NCBI GenBank assembly: GCA_009693865.1
Contig: SHWL01000003.1
Coordinates: forward strand, 1-64,000
DNA from: Acetobacteraceae bacterium
Lineage (GTDB): Bacteria; Pseudomonadota; Alphaproteobacteria; Acetobacterales; Acetobacteraceae
Reading direction: 5' to 3'
DNA: 64,000 nt
Shown: piece by piece, positions 46,900 to 55,473 of the stretch
Layout of the letters: every line of letters begins with the position of its first letter
How positions within the stretch are numbered: position 1 is the first letter of the stretch
Notes under the pieces: generated by a model
What the model was told of the DNA's origin: nothing
What the model saw: the letters and a program-made list of their open reading frames with translations, nothing else
Database searches by the model: none
Made by a program: the position numbers and the translations under genes

Positions 46900-46930
46900 C
46901 ACATGTGACCCCATCCGAGGGTTGCACCCG

Positions 46931-47215
46931 GTGCCGACAACGACAATCCGTATCGATGATGACATGAAAGCCCGGGTTTCCGCCGCGGCGGAGCGCGCCG
47001 GGAAGACGGCGCATGCCTTTATCCTCGACGCGATCGCCGAGACGGTGGAACAAGACGAACTGAACGCCGCCTTCCATCGCACCGCCGGCGAGCGTTGGGC
47101 GAATATCCTGGCGACCGGGAAGACCGTGGCATGGGACGACGCGAAACTCTGGTTGACGGCGAGGTCGCGCGGGGAGCGTCCACGTAAGCCGGTCGCGCGC
47201 AAACCCGGGGTCTGA
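46931..47215 (+). CDS. RHH-type antitoxin
   Basis: A 94-residue DNA-binding antitoxin: TTTIRIDDDMKARVSAAAERAGKT is a ribbon-helix-helix motif, followed by a toxin-binding C-terminal region rich in Arg and Lys. The GTG at 46931 has GAGGG upstream; a TTG 9 nt earlier is also possible. It is eight nt before its toxin gene. The palindrome at 46884-46899 is its probable operator. Confidence 0.8.
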   Translation: MPTTTIRIDDDMKARVSAAAERAGKTAHAFILDAIAETVEQDELNAAFHRTAGERWANILATGKTVAWDDAKLWLTARSRGERPRKPVARKPGV

Positions 47216-47223
47216 CCGGGCGG

Positions 47224-47523
47224 GTGGCCCGTGTCGAACTCGCGCCTGGGGTTCTGGGCGACTTCGATCGCTTTTTCGACCACATGGTCCGCTTCGATGT
47301 CCAGGACGCGGCGGCAAGAATCGATGACATCGCGCAGGCGATCCAAATCCTGGTTCACAGCCCCCTCATAGGCCGGCCGGTCAGGGGCGGAAAACGCGAG
47401 TTGGTGATCGGGCGAGGTTTACGCGGTTACGTCGCGCTTTATCGTTTCGTGGTCGCGATCGATACGGTTTTCGTTTTGGCGATACGCGCCCAGTGGGAAG
47501 CAAGCTTCAGGCGCGGGGACTGA
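47224..47523 (+). CDS. ParE/RelE-family toxin
   Basis: A 99-residue toxin of the RelE/ParE superfamily, starting with GTG. RVELAPGVLGDFDRFFDHM, IGRPVRGGKRELVIG and GYVALYRFV match the fold. Unlike the parE near 30.4 kb this copy is intact, in frame and with an antitoxin. Gyrase poisoning (ParE-type) or mRNA cleavage (RelE-type) cannot be told apart from sequence. Confidence 0.82.
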   Translation: MARVELAPGVLGDFDRFFDHMVRFDVQDAAARIDDIAQAIQILVHSPLIGRPVRGGKRELVIGRGLRGYVALYRFVVAIDTVFVLAIRAQWEASFRRGD

Positions 47524-47647
47524 CTACCGGTGAGCGAGGGTGCCCGGCCGTTCCCGAGGATGGGCGGTCGGCCGGGATCACCAATGCCTGTCGCGCTCTC
47601 GGCCGCGTTCGTGCTATAGGTGCTGAAACTTAACGTGGGAGGAAGCC

Positions 47648-48127
47648 ATGATCCATCATCTGTCGATTGCCGCGCGCGACCCGAAGCACGCCGCGGGGGT
47701 GCTCGCCGAACTCATGGGCGGAACCGCGGTGCCGTTCCCGCCCAACCCGGGAAGTTTCTTCGCGCTACAGCTCGACGAGCACGGGTCTGGGGTGGAGGTC
47801 TATCCGGCGGGGACGGAGCTACAGCCCGGTGGCGCCACGGGCGGCACCTTCGTCAGGAAGGACGCGCGCGGCTTTGGGTCGACGCATTTCGCGCTCAGCG
47901 TCGCGACTGACGCCGATACTGTTCAGGCAATCGCTCAGCGCGCGGGGTGGCAGTGCTTCGACTGCAACCGCGGTCCGTTCCACGTGATCGAGGTCTGGGT
48001 CGAAAACGAAACAATGGTCGAGATCCTGCCGCCAGAGTATGCGCGGGAATATCTCGACTTTGCCCACCCCGGTAAGGTTCAGGCGGCGCTGGCGGCGGCA
48101 GGCACCGCGTCTGCCCGCCATCAGTGA
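47648..48127 (+). CDS. VOC-family (glyoxalase-like) protein
   Basis: A 159-residue vicinal-oxygen-chelate protein: MIHHLSIAARD begins the first beta-alpha-beta unit (metal-ligand His), and STHFALSVATDADT then FHVIEVWVENE form later units. It could be a dioxygenase, glyoxalase-like enzyme or ligand-binding protein. Its first 34 codon bases and ribosome site are repeated near-identically at 50460-50522 as a truncated remnant. Confidence 0.82.
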   Translation: MIHHLSIAARDPKHAAGVLAELMGGTAVPFPPNPGSFFALQLDEHGSGVEVYPAGTELQPGGATGGTFVRKDARGFGSTHFALSVATDADTVQAIAQRAGWQCFDCNRGPFHVIEVWVENETMVEILPPEYAREYLDFAHPGKVQAALAAAGTASARHQ

Positions 48128-48242
48128 GGGTTGCGGGCGCCGGGGCCGAATGGCCGGGGATTGCGGAGCGAAAAAATGGTCGACCGGCTTCTGATCGGTG
48201 AAGTCGATCAGTCGGCGTGAGCAATGAGACCGCGAGACAACA

Positions 48243-48875
48243 TCACGCGCGCGGCGGGTTCACGGGAATTGGCGCGCTGGTGTCAAATACCGCGCGATGA
48301 AGTGCCATCAACCGCATGATGGTCGGACTGCTTGCGTCGAACCGCTCATACCCAGACGGCGTCAGGTCGGCGGCCGCGACACGGTCGAAAAGCGCGTAGC
48401 ATATCTCGCCATTATTGTAGCGAGATCGGTAAGCAAGGCCATGTACACCGGGAAGGCCCGCATGGATGCTGAGGGCAAGCGACCTTGAGAAAGTGTGGTC
48501 GTCCGCGCCAAGTTCGCCCGCATCCACGCCGAATGCCTGAAGGCCTTCATCATAGACCTTCGCCAGGTTCAACGGGCGTTCCAATCTCAGATTCGAATGG
48601 GCACGCTCATTGACGAACTCCGGCCGCAGTATGCGCCCCCTGGGTCTGCGTAGCACAGTCTCAACGAATGCTCCTTCGAGCCGTTCCGAGGCATAAAGAA
48701 CTCGGTATTCACCGTTGGGCGCATCGAACCTGTTCCCCGGTTTCGAACCCGGGGACGGTCCAAAGAAGATTGCGTCACGGGTTATGCGATGAACGCGGAC
48801 GATCAGCCCCCCCAACGGCAGCGTTACCGTTGGCGGCGCGCCAGGCGCCCCCGCCGTCGCCGCGGTAACTGCCAA
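48243..48875 (-). CDS. RES-domain toxin
   Basis: A 210-residue protein with a RES domain: HRITRD (Arg), NRFDAPNGEYRVLYASE (conserved Arg and Tyr) and ERLEGAFVET (Glu). RES toxins hydrolyse NAD+ or ADP-ribosylate targets. It follows the large antitoxin gene with only 3 nt between them, the order of the RES-Xre family. The long C-terminal part (SLALSIHAGLPG, RSRYNNGEIC) is also conserved in the family. Confidence 0.85.
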   Translation of the reverse strand: MAVTAATAGAPGAPPTVTLPLGGLIVRVHRITRDAIFFGPSPGSKPGNRFDAPNGEYRVLYASERLEGAFVETVLRRPRGRILRPEFVNERAHSNLRLERPLNLAKVYDEGLQAFGVDAGELGADDHTFSRSLALSIHAGLPGVHGLAYRSRYNNGEICYALFDRVAAADLTPSGYERFDASSPTIMRLMALHRAVFDTSAPIPVNPPRA

Positions 48876-48878
48876 ACT

Positions 48879-50231
48879 TCAGTCCTCGTCGATGCCGAGA
48901 TAAACCTTGGCGGCATGACTGACGTCCTCGGTCCTGCCTGTTATCAGCGCATGGAGCGGGACATCGGTGAGGTTAGAGTCGGGTTCGACCAGGAATTGCA
49001 GCGCGGACCACCCCCCTGCCACCCTGAAGTGCTTCAGCACCTGGGCGATGCCCGGAAGCACCTCCACCCGCCGGGAGCCGCTGATGAACTGCGCCCGAGG
49101 CAAGACCAGTTCGGTTCCGTTCATTATGCCAAGAACGGTCCGAGCCTTGACCCGCTTATGGACCGCCTGCCGCGATATCCCCAGAAGCTCCGCCACTTGC
49201 GTCAGCGACAGACCACCGCCAGCCTTTTCCAGCAGCGCGGACCTCAGCTCAGCGAACCTCTGTTCTTCTGACGGCGGAGTTGACCCGCGGGTTTCCACCT
49301 TCGCGTTAAGGCGCGCCGCATACGCCGCCCTGAATCCAGCACGCCGCCTTCCATCCGAGGGCTGAACCGCCTCGCCGCCTTCAACCGCGGGAATCAGCTG
49401 CGCGGAATGCTCAAGCTGCAGGGTGATGGCATCAAGTTGCCTGGCCATTTCGGCGAAGGCTCTGGGTCTGTCGTACTGACAAATACGAATGAGTTCGCGG
49501 CTTGAGGGGGTGAGCTCGGTCAAAATCATAAATGCCTCGACCGCCAGCCGTTCGGAATGAGCCGTGGGTTCCCATTGATGAACGAGTGCGTTCCGTACGT
49601 CGCGGGCTCGGCCAATACTTTGGCGCACCACTTCGAAATACCAGGGTAGTGACACCCGCGGTTCATGAGACGTCCGCCGCTCCGTCCGCGGTGTGAAATC
49701 TTTTACCGCACTCTCGACGAAGGCCGCGCTGAGCAGCACGGCGGCGTGTTCGACCCGGGTATTGAATTCCGCGATCTGGCGCAGCGCCGGACTGGCACCG
49801 CCAGTCACTTCGAGATCCTCGGCCGATTTCGGGGCCGGGCGATCGGCGGTCAGAAAATCCGCCGCCTCACGAAGAGTTCCCTTGACCGAAGACCCGGGAA
49901 TCGGCGCATGGTCCAACCACAGGCGCGTTCGCTCCCGGTCCGCGGAGACCGTAACCTGATACGTTCCAGGTTCCGAGAACAGCCAGGCGCCGCCAAGAGG
50001 GGGGCCCGTCAATCGCGGAGTCGTCTCGCGAATACTGAACCGCACACCGGTCTCATGACCGGCGTAGACAATCGTTGCTCCGCGAGAGTCGATTCCGGGC
50101 GAGCGCTGAGCAGTACCAATCGCGATCAAGCGCTCGAGATGTTCCTTCAGGGTGATGCCTGCCGCATCCGCTTGCTCCTCGGCAAGCGCTACGGCAGAAG
50201 GATCCAGTTGCTTCAGATGTTCAGAAACCAT
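48879..50231 (-). CDS. RES-partner antitoxin with HEPN-like, HTH and ParS-like regions
   Basis: A 450-residue protein, much longer than usual RES antitoxins (about 150). C-terminal regions: an HTH (SLTQVAELLGISRQAVHKRV, about 344-366) and a ParS/MbcA-like end (GWSALQFLVEPD onward, about 391-446). Ahead of it, about 145-250, is a helical region containing RNALVH (R213, H218), which matches the RX4H motif of HEPN ribonucleases. The first 40 residues resemble an RHH-type antitoxin start. The ATG at 50231 is preceded by GGAA; a start at 50327 is possible but adds an unrelated hydrophobic stretch. Domain assignments are from pattern only. Confidence 0.68.
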   Translation of the reverse strand: MVSEHLKQLDPSAVALAEEQADAAGITLKEHLERLIAIGTAQRSPGIDSRGATIVYAGHETGVRFSIRETTPRLTGPPLGGAWLFSEPGTYQVTVSADRERTRLWLDHAPIPGSSVKGTLREAADFLTADRPAPKSAEDLEVTGGASPALRQIAEFNTRVEHAAVLLSAAFVESAVKDFTPRTERRTSHEPRVSLPWYFEVVRQSIGRARDVRNALVHQWEPTAHSERLAVEAFMILTELTPSSRELIRICQYDRPRAFAEMARQLDAITLQLEHSAQLIPAVEGGEAVQPSDGRRRAGFRAAYAARLNAKVETRGSTPPSEEQRFAELRSALLEKAGGGLSLTQVAELLGISRQAVHKRVKARTVLGIMNGTELVLPRAQFISGSRRVEVLPGIAQVLKHFRVAGGWSALQFLVEPDSNLTDVPLHALITGRTEDVSHAAKVYLGIDED

Positions 50232-50384
50232 GGGTTCCGTCAGGTCTTTTGCATAGGCAGAGTTGATAGTCAGCGGTTGATAGAGTGTTACCTGAGCCAC
50301 TATCAACCAGAATTGCCTAAGGCGCAAGCAGGGAGTGCCATTCGGCGGTCCTACCGCGTTCGGCGAAAGTGTCCGGCGATCACT

Positions 50385-50412
50385 TCAAGCCCTCGGCGTG
50401 CTGAGGGCTTGA
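50385..50412. repeat. Small inverted repeat
   Basis: TCAAGCCCTC and GAGGGCTTGA form a 10-bp perfect hairpin with an 8-nt loop, about 150 nt upstream of the RES-antitoxin start. Function unknown; no T-tract. Confidence 0.5.
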
Positions 50413-50459
50413 TCCATGACCCGGCGGCTCGCCGATACAGGAGATCGGACACTACCATC

Positions 50460-50522
50460 GGTGCCAAAACTCAATTCGTGAGGAAGCCATGATCCATCAT
50501 CTCTCGATTGCCGCGCGCGACC
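50460..50522 (+). pseudogene. Truncated copy of the VOC gene 5' end
   Basis: From GGTGC at 50460 through the ribosome site (GAGGAAGCC), the ATG at 50489 and the codons for MIHHLSIAARD, the sequence nearly repeats the region 47619-47681. It then runs directly into repeat element C. It has no open frame beyond that point, so it is a remnant. Confidence 0.75.
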
Positions 50523-50706
50523 GGCTCGTCCGCATAAGCATCAGGATAACGGAGGACCGGAGACGGATATTCTCTTTTCATCGTCATGGCCCGGCCCCCG
50601 CCTTCGCAGGGGCAGGCTTCGTCCGGGCCACCGGTCGCGGCACTGTGCTGGAACGGGTGGCCCGGACGAAGCCTGCCCCTGCGAAGGCGGGGGCCGGGCC
50701 ATGACG
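50521..50706. repeat. Palindromic element C, 51-bp perfect inverted repeat
   Basis: Arms 50582-50632 and 50656-50706 are exact reverse complements (51 bp) around a 23-nt loop containing GCGGCACTGTGCTGG. A GCGAAGGCGGGGG insertion lengthens the arms compared with other copies. The left flank carries CGGAGACGGATATTC (50558-50578) and a GGCTCGTCCGCATA block (from 50523), both shared with copy E. Confidence 0.9.
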
Positions 50707-50761
50707 ACGGGGGAGGACGGGTCAAGAGTCCGAGTTGAAGCGCGCTGGTATTACTCCCTCT

Positions 50762-52069
50762 TCATTTGATCACGCCGGCGCGCCGGAGGCTGCGTTGCCA
50801 ATCGCGGGCGACGTCGTCCAGCGCCGCCTTTGGCGGCTTCTGTCCGAGCAATGCTTCGGACAGTCCGGTACGCAGCGACAGGTCGAGCGCGTCGAACGCC
50901 GGGTGCGCGGGCGTGGGGATGCCGGTCTCGATCGCCTCGGCGGCCACCGGCGGCCAGCCCAGTTTCGCCACCATCGCGGGATCCCGCAACACCGAGCCGC
51001 GTGGTGGTGCGTTGCCTCGTTCCGCGGCGCGAAGTTGCCATTCCTTGCCGCACGCCATGCGGATGAATTCCAGCGCCCAATCGGCGTTCTTGGAATATTT
51101 CGGTACCGACAGGAAATGGCCGTCGACCCAGGTCCGGCTTTGTGCCTTGGCCGTGTGTCCGGGCACGGTAGACCAGGCCCAGAGACCGCCCGTCTTGGAC
51201 AATTTCGGGTCGTTGATCAGCGTGCCGTACGGCGCGAAGGTCTGCGTCATCGCGTAACGATCCTTCTGGCCGCCCGCGATGATTTCATCGAACTCCCAGG
51301 TCGAGGCCTCCGGCGGCACGACTTTATGTTTCAGTACCAGATCGACGTAGAATTGTAGCGCGGTCACCGCCTTCTCATCGTTGATGAAGATCTCGCCGGT
51401 CTTGAAATCGACCATTCGCCCGCCAGCGGAGAACAACCAGGAGGCGAAACTGGAATAACTTCCCGGGCCTTGCCGGCCCATCAGGCCAAACCCGTAACGA
51501 TCGGGCGGCGCGTTCACCGCCAGAACCGCCTTCTCGAACTCCGCGAAGGTCTCCGGCGCCTTGGCGATACCGGCCTTTTCCAGTAACGCCTTTTGATAGT
51601 GCATGATGCCCGTGGTGATCCGGTACGGGATGCCGATCAGCTTGCCGTCGTAACTCGCCGCTTGTTTGCTGCCGCCGAGGAAATCCGCCCAGTCGAACGA
51701 CGGGTCGCGGGCCACGATTTTGGCGACCAGCGGCTCGTGATCCGGCAAGTGCGGCGCCATATAGCCGGCCATCCCTACTGACCACTGAGCGATGTCGATG
51801 CCGGTCGATCCGGCGCCGAGTTCGGCTTTCAAACGCGCCCGCCAGGCATCCACCGCGAGCAAGGTGAACTCGATCTTGATGCCGGTTGCCTTCTCGAAAG
51901 CGGGCCCAACTTCTTCGACCAGGGTCTTCTTCCAGCCCCCCTGATTCTCACCGACATAGACCAGCTTGTCAGGTTTGTTTTGTGCTCGCGTTGTCCGTGG
52001 CGAGGCCGCGAGTACGCCTCCGGCCGCCGCCGAGCCTTGCAACAAGCGCCGTCTGTTCAACGCGGTCAT
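50762..52069 (-). CDS. ABC transporter substrate-binding protein (sugar type)
   Basis: A 435-residue extracellular binding protein of the sugar (family 1) type with a Tat-like signal (NRRRLLQGSAAAGGVLAAS). KLVYVGENQGGWKKT and RDWQRSLRRAGVIK at the end are typical of the family. It is the first minus-strand partner of permeases at 52329-54121, separated from them by 260 nt with repeat element D between. The ATPase (MalK/UgpC-like) is not in the window. Confidence 0.87.
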   Translation of the reverse strand: MTALNRRRLLQGSAAAGGVLAASPRTTRAQNKPDKLVYVGENQGGWKKTLVEEVGPAFEKATGIKIEFTLLAVDAWRARLKAELGAGSTGIDIAQWSVGMAGYMAPHLPDHEPLVAKIVARDPSFDWADFLGGSKQAASYDGKLIGIPYRITTGIMHYQKALLEKAGIAKAPETFAEFEKAVLAVNAPPDRYGFGLMGRQGPGSYSSFASWLFSAGGRMVDFKTGEIFINDEKAVTALQFYVDLVLKHKVVPPEASTWEFDEIIAGGQKDRYAMTQTFAPYGTLINDPKLSKTGGLWAWSTVPGHTAKAQSRTWVDGHFLSVPKYSKNADWALEFIRMACGKEWQLRAAERGNAPPRGSVLRDPAMVAKLGWPPVAAEAIETGIPTPAHPAFDALDLSLRTGLSEALLGQKPPKAALDDVARDWQRSLRRAGVIK

Positions 52070-52158
52070 GATGTTTCCCCTGTTTCCTGTTTCTTGAACG
52101 GCACGTCCAGGTCAAAGTGTTTTCCGATCTGTTCGGGCCGGGCCGGTATTCTCCAAAT

Positions 52159-52237
52159 CGTCATGGCCCGGCTCGTCCGGGCCACCCGTAGCGGCACTGT
52201 GCTGGAGCAGGTGGCCCGGACAGGCCGGGCCATGACG
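52159..52237. repeat. Palindromic element D
   Basis: Near-perfect 27-bp arms (52159-52185 and 52211-52237) with the family ends CGTCATGG and CCATGACG, and loop core GCGGCACTGTGCTGG. It lies between the ABC binding-protein and permease genes, where it could tune relative expression of the two parts. Confidence 0.85.
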
Positions 52238-52328
52238 AGGAAGGGCTGACCTGACACAACCAGATCGGAAACGGCTCCGGCCGAAGGGAGCGGCATCTGG
52301 CGCTCAATGTCATTCCAGGCTCTCCTCA

Positions 52329-53180
52329 TCACCCCTTGACCGCGCCGGACGACAACCCAGCGACGAGATGCTTCTGGGCCGCGAACGAGAACAGGATCAC
52401 CGGCAAAATGACCAGCATGCCGGACGCGGTCAGGCCACCCCAATCGACGCCCGAATCGCCCGCGTTGAACGCTGTCATCAGCACCGGCAGAGTTTGCGTG
52501 GCGTTGTTGGTCAAAACGGCGGCGAACAGAAAATCGTTCCATGCCAATTGCAGGCACAGGATGCTCGCGGCGACCAGACCGGGCCGGGTCAATGGCAGAA
52601 CGATGTGCAGGAACGCGGTATAGCGGCTGGCGCCGTCGATCCAGGCGCTTTCCTCCAACTCGACCGGCAGGTCCTCAAAGAAACCGCGCATGATCCACAC
52701 GACCAGAGGCAGGCTGAACGTGGTGTAGGCGAGCACGACGCTGAGCCGCGTTGTGGAAAGGCCGAGCTTGCTGAACAGCACGTACATCGGCACCAGCACC
52801 GCGATCGGTGGCAGCATGCGCATGACCAGCAGCGCGAAGAACAGAAACGACCGTCCGGTGAAGGGGAAGCGGGCGAACGCATAAGCGGCGGGTACTCCGA
52901 CGCACAACGACAGTATAACCGCGCTGGCCGAAACGATCAGCGTGTTGATGAAAGCTTGCAGGAAATCCGCGCGCGTCAACACATCGGCATAGTTCTCCAA
53001 TGTCGGCCACCACAGATAAAGCGGCGGATTCGCAAACACCTGAAGTCTTGTTTTCAGCGACAGACCGAGCACCCAGAGCAGCGGGAACAGGAAGGCGAAC
53101 GTCAAACCGGCCAGCACCACATAAACCAGTGCCCCCTCCAACCGCCGCGCCCGGGGCGACCCAACGACCTGTGCCATCAA
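52329..53180 (-). CDS. Carbohydrate ABC transporter permease (MalG-like)
   Basis: A 283-residue inner-membrane permease with six predicted helices and the EAA loop (EESAWIDGASRYTAFLHIVLP) that contacts the ATPase. Type MalG of binding-protein-dependent sugar importers. It overlaps the other permease by 4 nt. Its substrate is not evident. Confidence 0.9.
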   Translation of the reverse strand: MMAQVVGSPRARRLEGALVYVVLAGLTFAFLFPLLWVLGLSLKTRLQVFANPPLYLWWPTLENYADVLTRADFLQAFINTLIVSASAVILSLCVGVPAAYAFARFPFTGRSFLFFALLVMRMLPPIAVLVPMYVLFSKLGLSTTRLSVVLAYTTFSLPLVVWIMRGFFEDLPVELEESAWIDGASRYTAFLHIVLPLTRPGLVAASILCLQLAWNDFLFAAVLTNNATQTLPVLMTAFNAGDSGVDWGGLTASGMLVILPVILFSFAAQKHLVAGLSSGAVKG

Positions 53181-54121
53181 TTCGCGTCCCGGCGGCGGAT
53201 TGCCGCGATGAAAACCAGACAGATCAGCATCGACATCAACAGCATCAACCAGGAGGCCGCGGCGCCCAGGCTGAAGTCGAACCGGACGAACGACATCAGA
53301 TAGGTGAACATCGATAGTACCATGGTGGAGTTGGCCGGCCCTCCCCCGGTCATCGCATAAATGTTGTCGAACGCGCGGAACTCAAAAATCGTGCGTAACA
53401 GCAGAGCGACGAGAAGATACGGCCGCAGCAGGGGAAGCGTGACATGCCAGAATGCCTGCCGCCGGCTGGCGCCATCGATCGAGGCTGCCTCCATCGGCTC
53501 GGTCGGCAGCGAGCGCAGTCCGGCCAGCAGGATCAGCATGACATAAGGCGTGCTCTGCCAGACGCCGACCACCCAGATCGCGGCGAGCGCGGTGTCCGGC
53601 CGGCCAAGCCAGACTATCTGCTGGCCGATCCAATGGTTGAACACGCCGTGGCTGGGATCGAGCAGCAACTTCCAGCACAAAGCGCCAACGATCGGCGTGA
53701 TCATCATCGGAATGATCAGCGCGGTGCGGAAAACGCGGATATACGGCAGGTCCATGTTCAACAGCAGCGCGATCCCGAGGCCGAACGCCATCTCGGCGGT
53801 CACCGCGGCCGCGGTGTAGGCGAAGGTGATTCCAAGGGCGCCGGTGAAGACCCGGTCGGTCAGCAGGTCCTCGTAATTGGCAAGTCCGACGAAGCGGCCG
53901 CTGAACAGCGCCTCGTGCAGATCCCAGCCGGTAAAGCTGAGGTAGAACGAGAACGCCAACGGCATGCCGAAGACGCCCAACATCACCAGGAAGGTCGGGA
54001 AGACCGCGATGCGGGTGAAATAACGGTCGAGCGAAACGCCCCCCAATCGCCACCCGAGGCGCGCTGGCGAGGTGACCACCGGTGCCGGTTGGGCGATTTG
54101 GCCGAAGCGGGTTCCTCCCAT
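53177..54121 (-). CDS. Carbohydrate ABC transporter permease (MalF-like)
   Basis: A 314-residue inner-membrane permease with about six helices and the EAA loop (MEAASIDGASRRQAFWHVTLPLL). It forms the heterodimer with the MalG-like subunit downstream. No ATPase gene follows in the window, so a shared MalK-type protein is implied. The ATG at 54121 follows GGAG by several nt. Confidence 0.9.
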   Translation of the reverse strand: MGGTRFGQIAQPAPVVTSPARLGWRLGGVSLDRYFTRIAVFPTFLVMLGVFGMPLAFSFYLSFTGWDLHEALFSGRFVGLANYEDLLTDRVFTGALGITFAYTAAAVTAEMAFGLGIALLLNMDLPYIRVFRTALIIPMMITPIVGALCWKLLLDPSHGVFNHWIGQQIVWLGRPDTALAAIWVVGVWQSTPYVMLILLAGLRSLPTEPMEAASIDGASRRQAFWHVTLPLLRPYLLVALLLRTIFEFRAFDNIYAMTGGGPANSTMVLSMFTYLMSFVRFDFSLGAAASWLMLLMSMLICLVFIAAIRRRDAN

Positions 54122-54206
54122 GCGTTCTCCTGATCAGGCCGCGTATTTGGTTGGTTTAGCCCGGTTCGGACGGCCTGGCGATGGTCCGCCCCCAGGCCCA
54201 ATCGCT

Positions 54207-54365
54207 TGAACGGGGATAGCGTCAGGGCGCTGCCCTGAAACCCGCCAAAGGGCGTTGCCCTCTGGACTCCCACCAGGGACACGGTCCCTGGACCGCGATT
54301 TATGGTTCCAAGGGCCACTGCCCTTGGCGGGGTTTGGGGCAGAGCCCCGACGCTATCCCCGTTCA
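54207..54365. repeat. Long imperfect inverted repeat
   Basis: Perfect 17-bp ends TGAACGGGGATAGCGTC and GACGCTATCCCCGTTCA flank longer, mismatched internal arms (GGGCGCTGCCCTG... against ...GGGGCAGAGCCC). The whole element folds into one long stem. Such elements rich in GGGC and CCC tracts recur in Acetobacteraceae intergenic DNA as I remember them. Lies between two minus-strand units, where it may also stop transcription. Confidence 0.65.
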
Positions 54366-54381
54366 GGCGCGTGTCTCGCGA

Positions 54382-55356
54382 TCACTCCGCCGCCATCGTC
54401 CGCAGTTCTTCGGCCGCCGACAGAACCGGCCGGCCCTCAATGGACCTGGAGGATTTGCCATCGACGCCGACCAGCGGTTCGCCCACCAATGTGATCCGAT
54501 ACAGTTGACGATCGAAGTCGGATTGGAAGATGTCCCTTGGCGCCAAATGCGCGGTCGAGCGATTGTCCCACATCGCGATGTCGCCCGGGTTCCATTTGAA
54601 TCGCACCGTGTATTCCGGGCGAACCACATGCTCCCACAGGAGTTCAAGGATTTTGGCGCTTTCGCGTGGGGTCATTCCGACCACGGATTTGAGGAAGGAG
54701 GGGCTGGCGAAAAGCACGCGTTCTCCGGTCTCGGCATGGATGGTCACGAGCGGGTGCTCGCTCTTCAACGCGCGGCGTTCGACATGCTCATTGTATGCGC
54801 CTCCCGCCTTGCCATCGCCGCGCGGCTCGAACGCGTGAATGCCACGCAGCCCATCGACGAACCCGCGCATCGTTTCCGATAAGCCGGCATAGGCGGCGGC
54901 GAGGTTGGTCCAGAACGTATCGCCGCCATAAGGCGGGATTGTCACGCCCCGTAGAATGGAGGCACAGGGCGGATTGACGGCGGCGGTCACATCCGTGTGC
55001 CAGCCGAACCAGGGGGTCACCATCATCGCGTCGTATTTCTCGTTGGCAGCCCGGTTCTTGGCGACCGAGTAGATCTCGGGATATCCCTCGATGTGGCCGA
55101 ACACCGCATGGCCGATCGTCGGCTCCCCGAACTGCCGCGCCATCGCCACATGCTGGGCGTGATCGAGCTCCTGGTTCCGGAAGAATATGACCTTCCACTT
55201 CAGGAAGGCCTCGCGCACCGCCTTCAATTGACTGTCCGGCAAGGGCCGCGAGAGGTCGACGCCGCGGATCTCCGCGCCAATGTGCAGAGTGAGCGGAACG
55301 ACCTCGATGGTGCCATTTGTTCCGGCACCAGCAGTCTGTTGAAGCGGCGAGACCAT
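54382..55356 (-). CDS. TauD/TfdA-family 2-oxoglutarate dioxygenase
   Basis: A 324-residue Fe(II)/2-oxoglutarate dioxygenase. The iron facial triad is visible in WHTDVTAA (His, Asp) and in NRSTAHLAPRD (distal His), with the 2-oxoglutarate-binding Arg near the end. Such enzymes release sulfite from taurine or cleave ethers and other substrates. I start at 55356 with GGAA upstream; the ATG at 55380 would extend the N-terminus by eight residues. No taurine transporter is adjacent. Confidence 0.88.
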   Translation of the reverse strand: MVSPLQQTAGAGTNGTIEVVPLTLHIGAEIRGVDLSRPLPDSQLKAVREAFLKWKVIFFRNQELDHAQHVAMARQFGEPTIGHAVFGHIEGYPEIYSVAKNRAANEKYDAMMVTPWFGWHTDVTAAVNPPCASILRGVTIPPYGGDTFWTNLAAAYAGLSETMRGFVDGLRGIHAFEPRGDGKAGGAYNEHVERRALKSEHPLVTIHAETGERVLFASPSFLKSVVGMTPRESAKILELLWEHVVRPEYTVRFKWNPGDIAMWDNRSTAHLAPRDIFQSDFDRQLYRITLVGEPLVGVDGKSSRSIEGRPVLSAAEELRTMAAE

Positions 55357-55473
55357 TTTGTTTCCATCCTCCGTTTTCATGACCCGGACACACCGCGCGG
55401 CGGCTGTCAATGTCGTCTGGCCGAGCCGCGCGGAAAATACCGGTCTCGCGATACTGGTAAACGCGATACCGCC

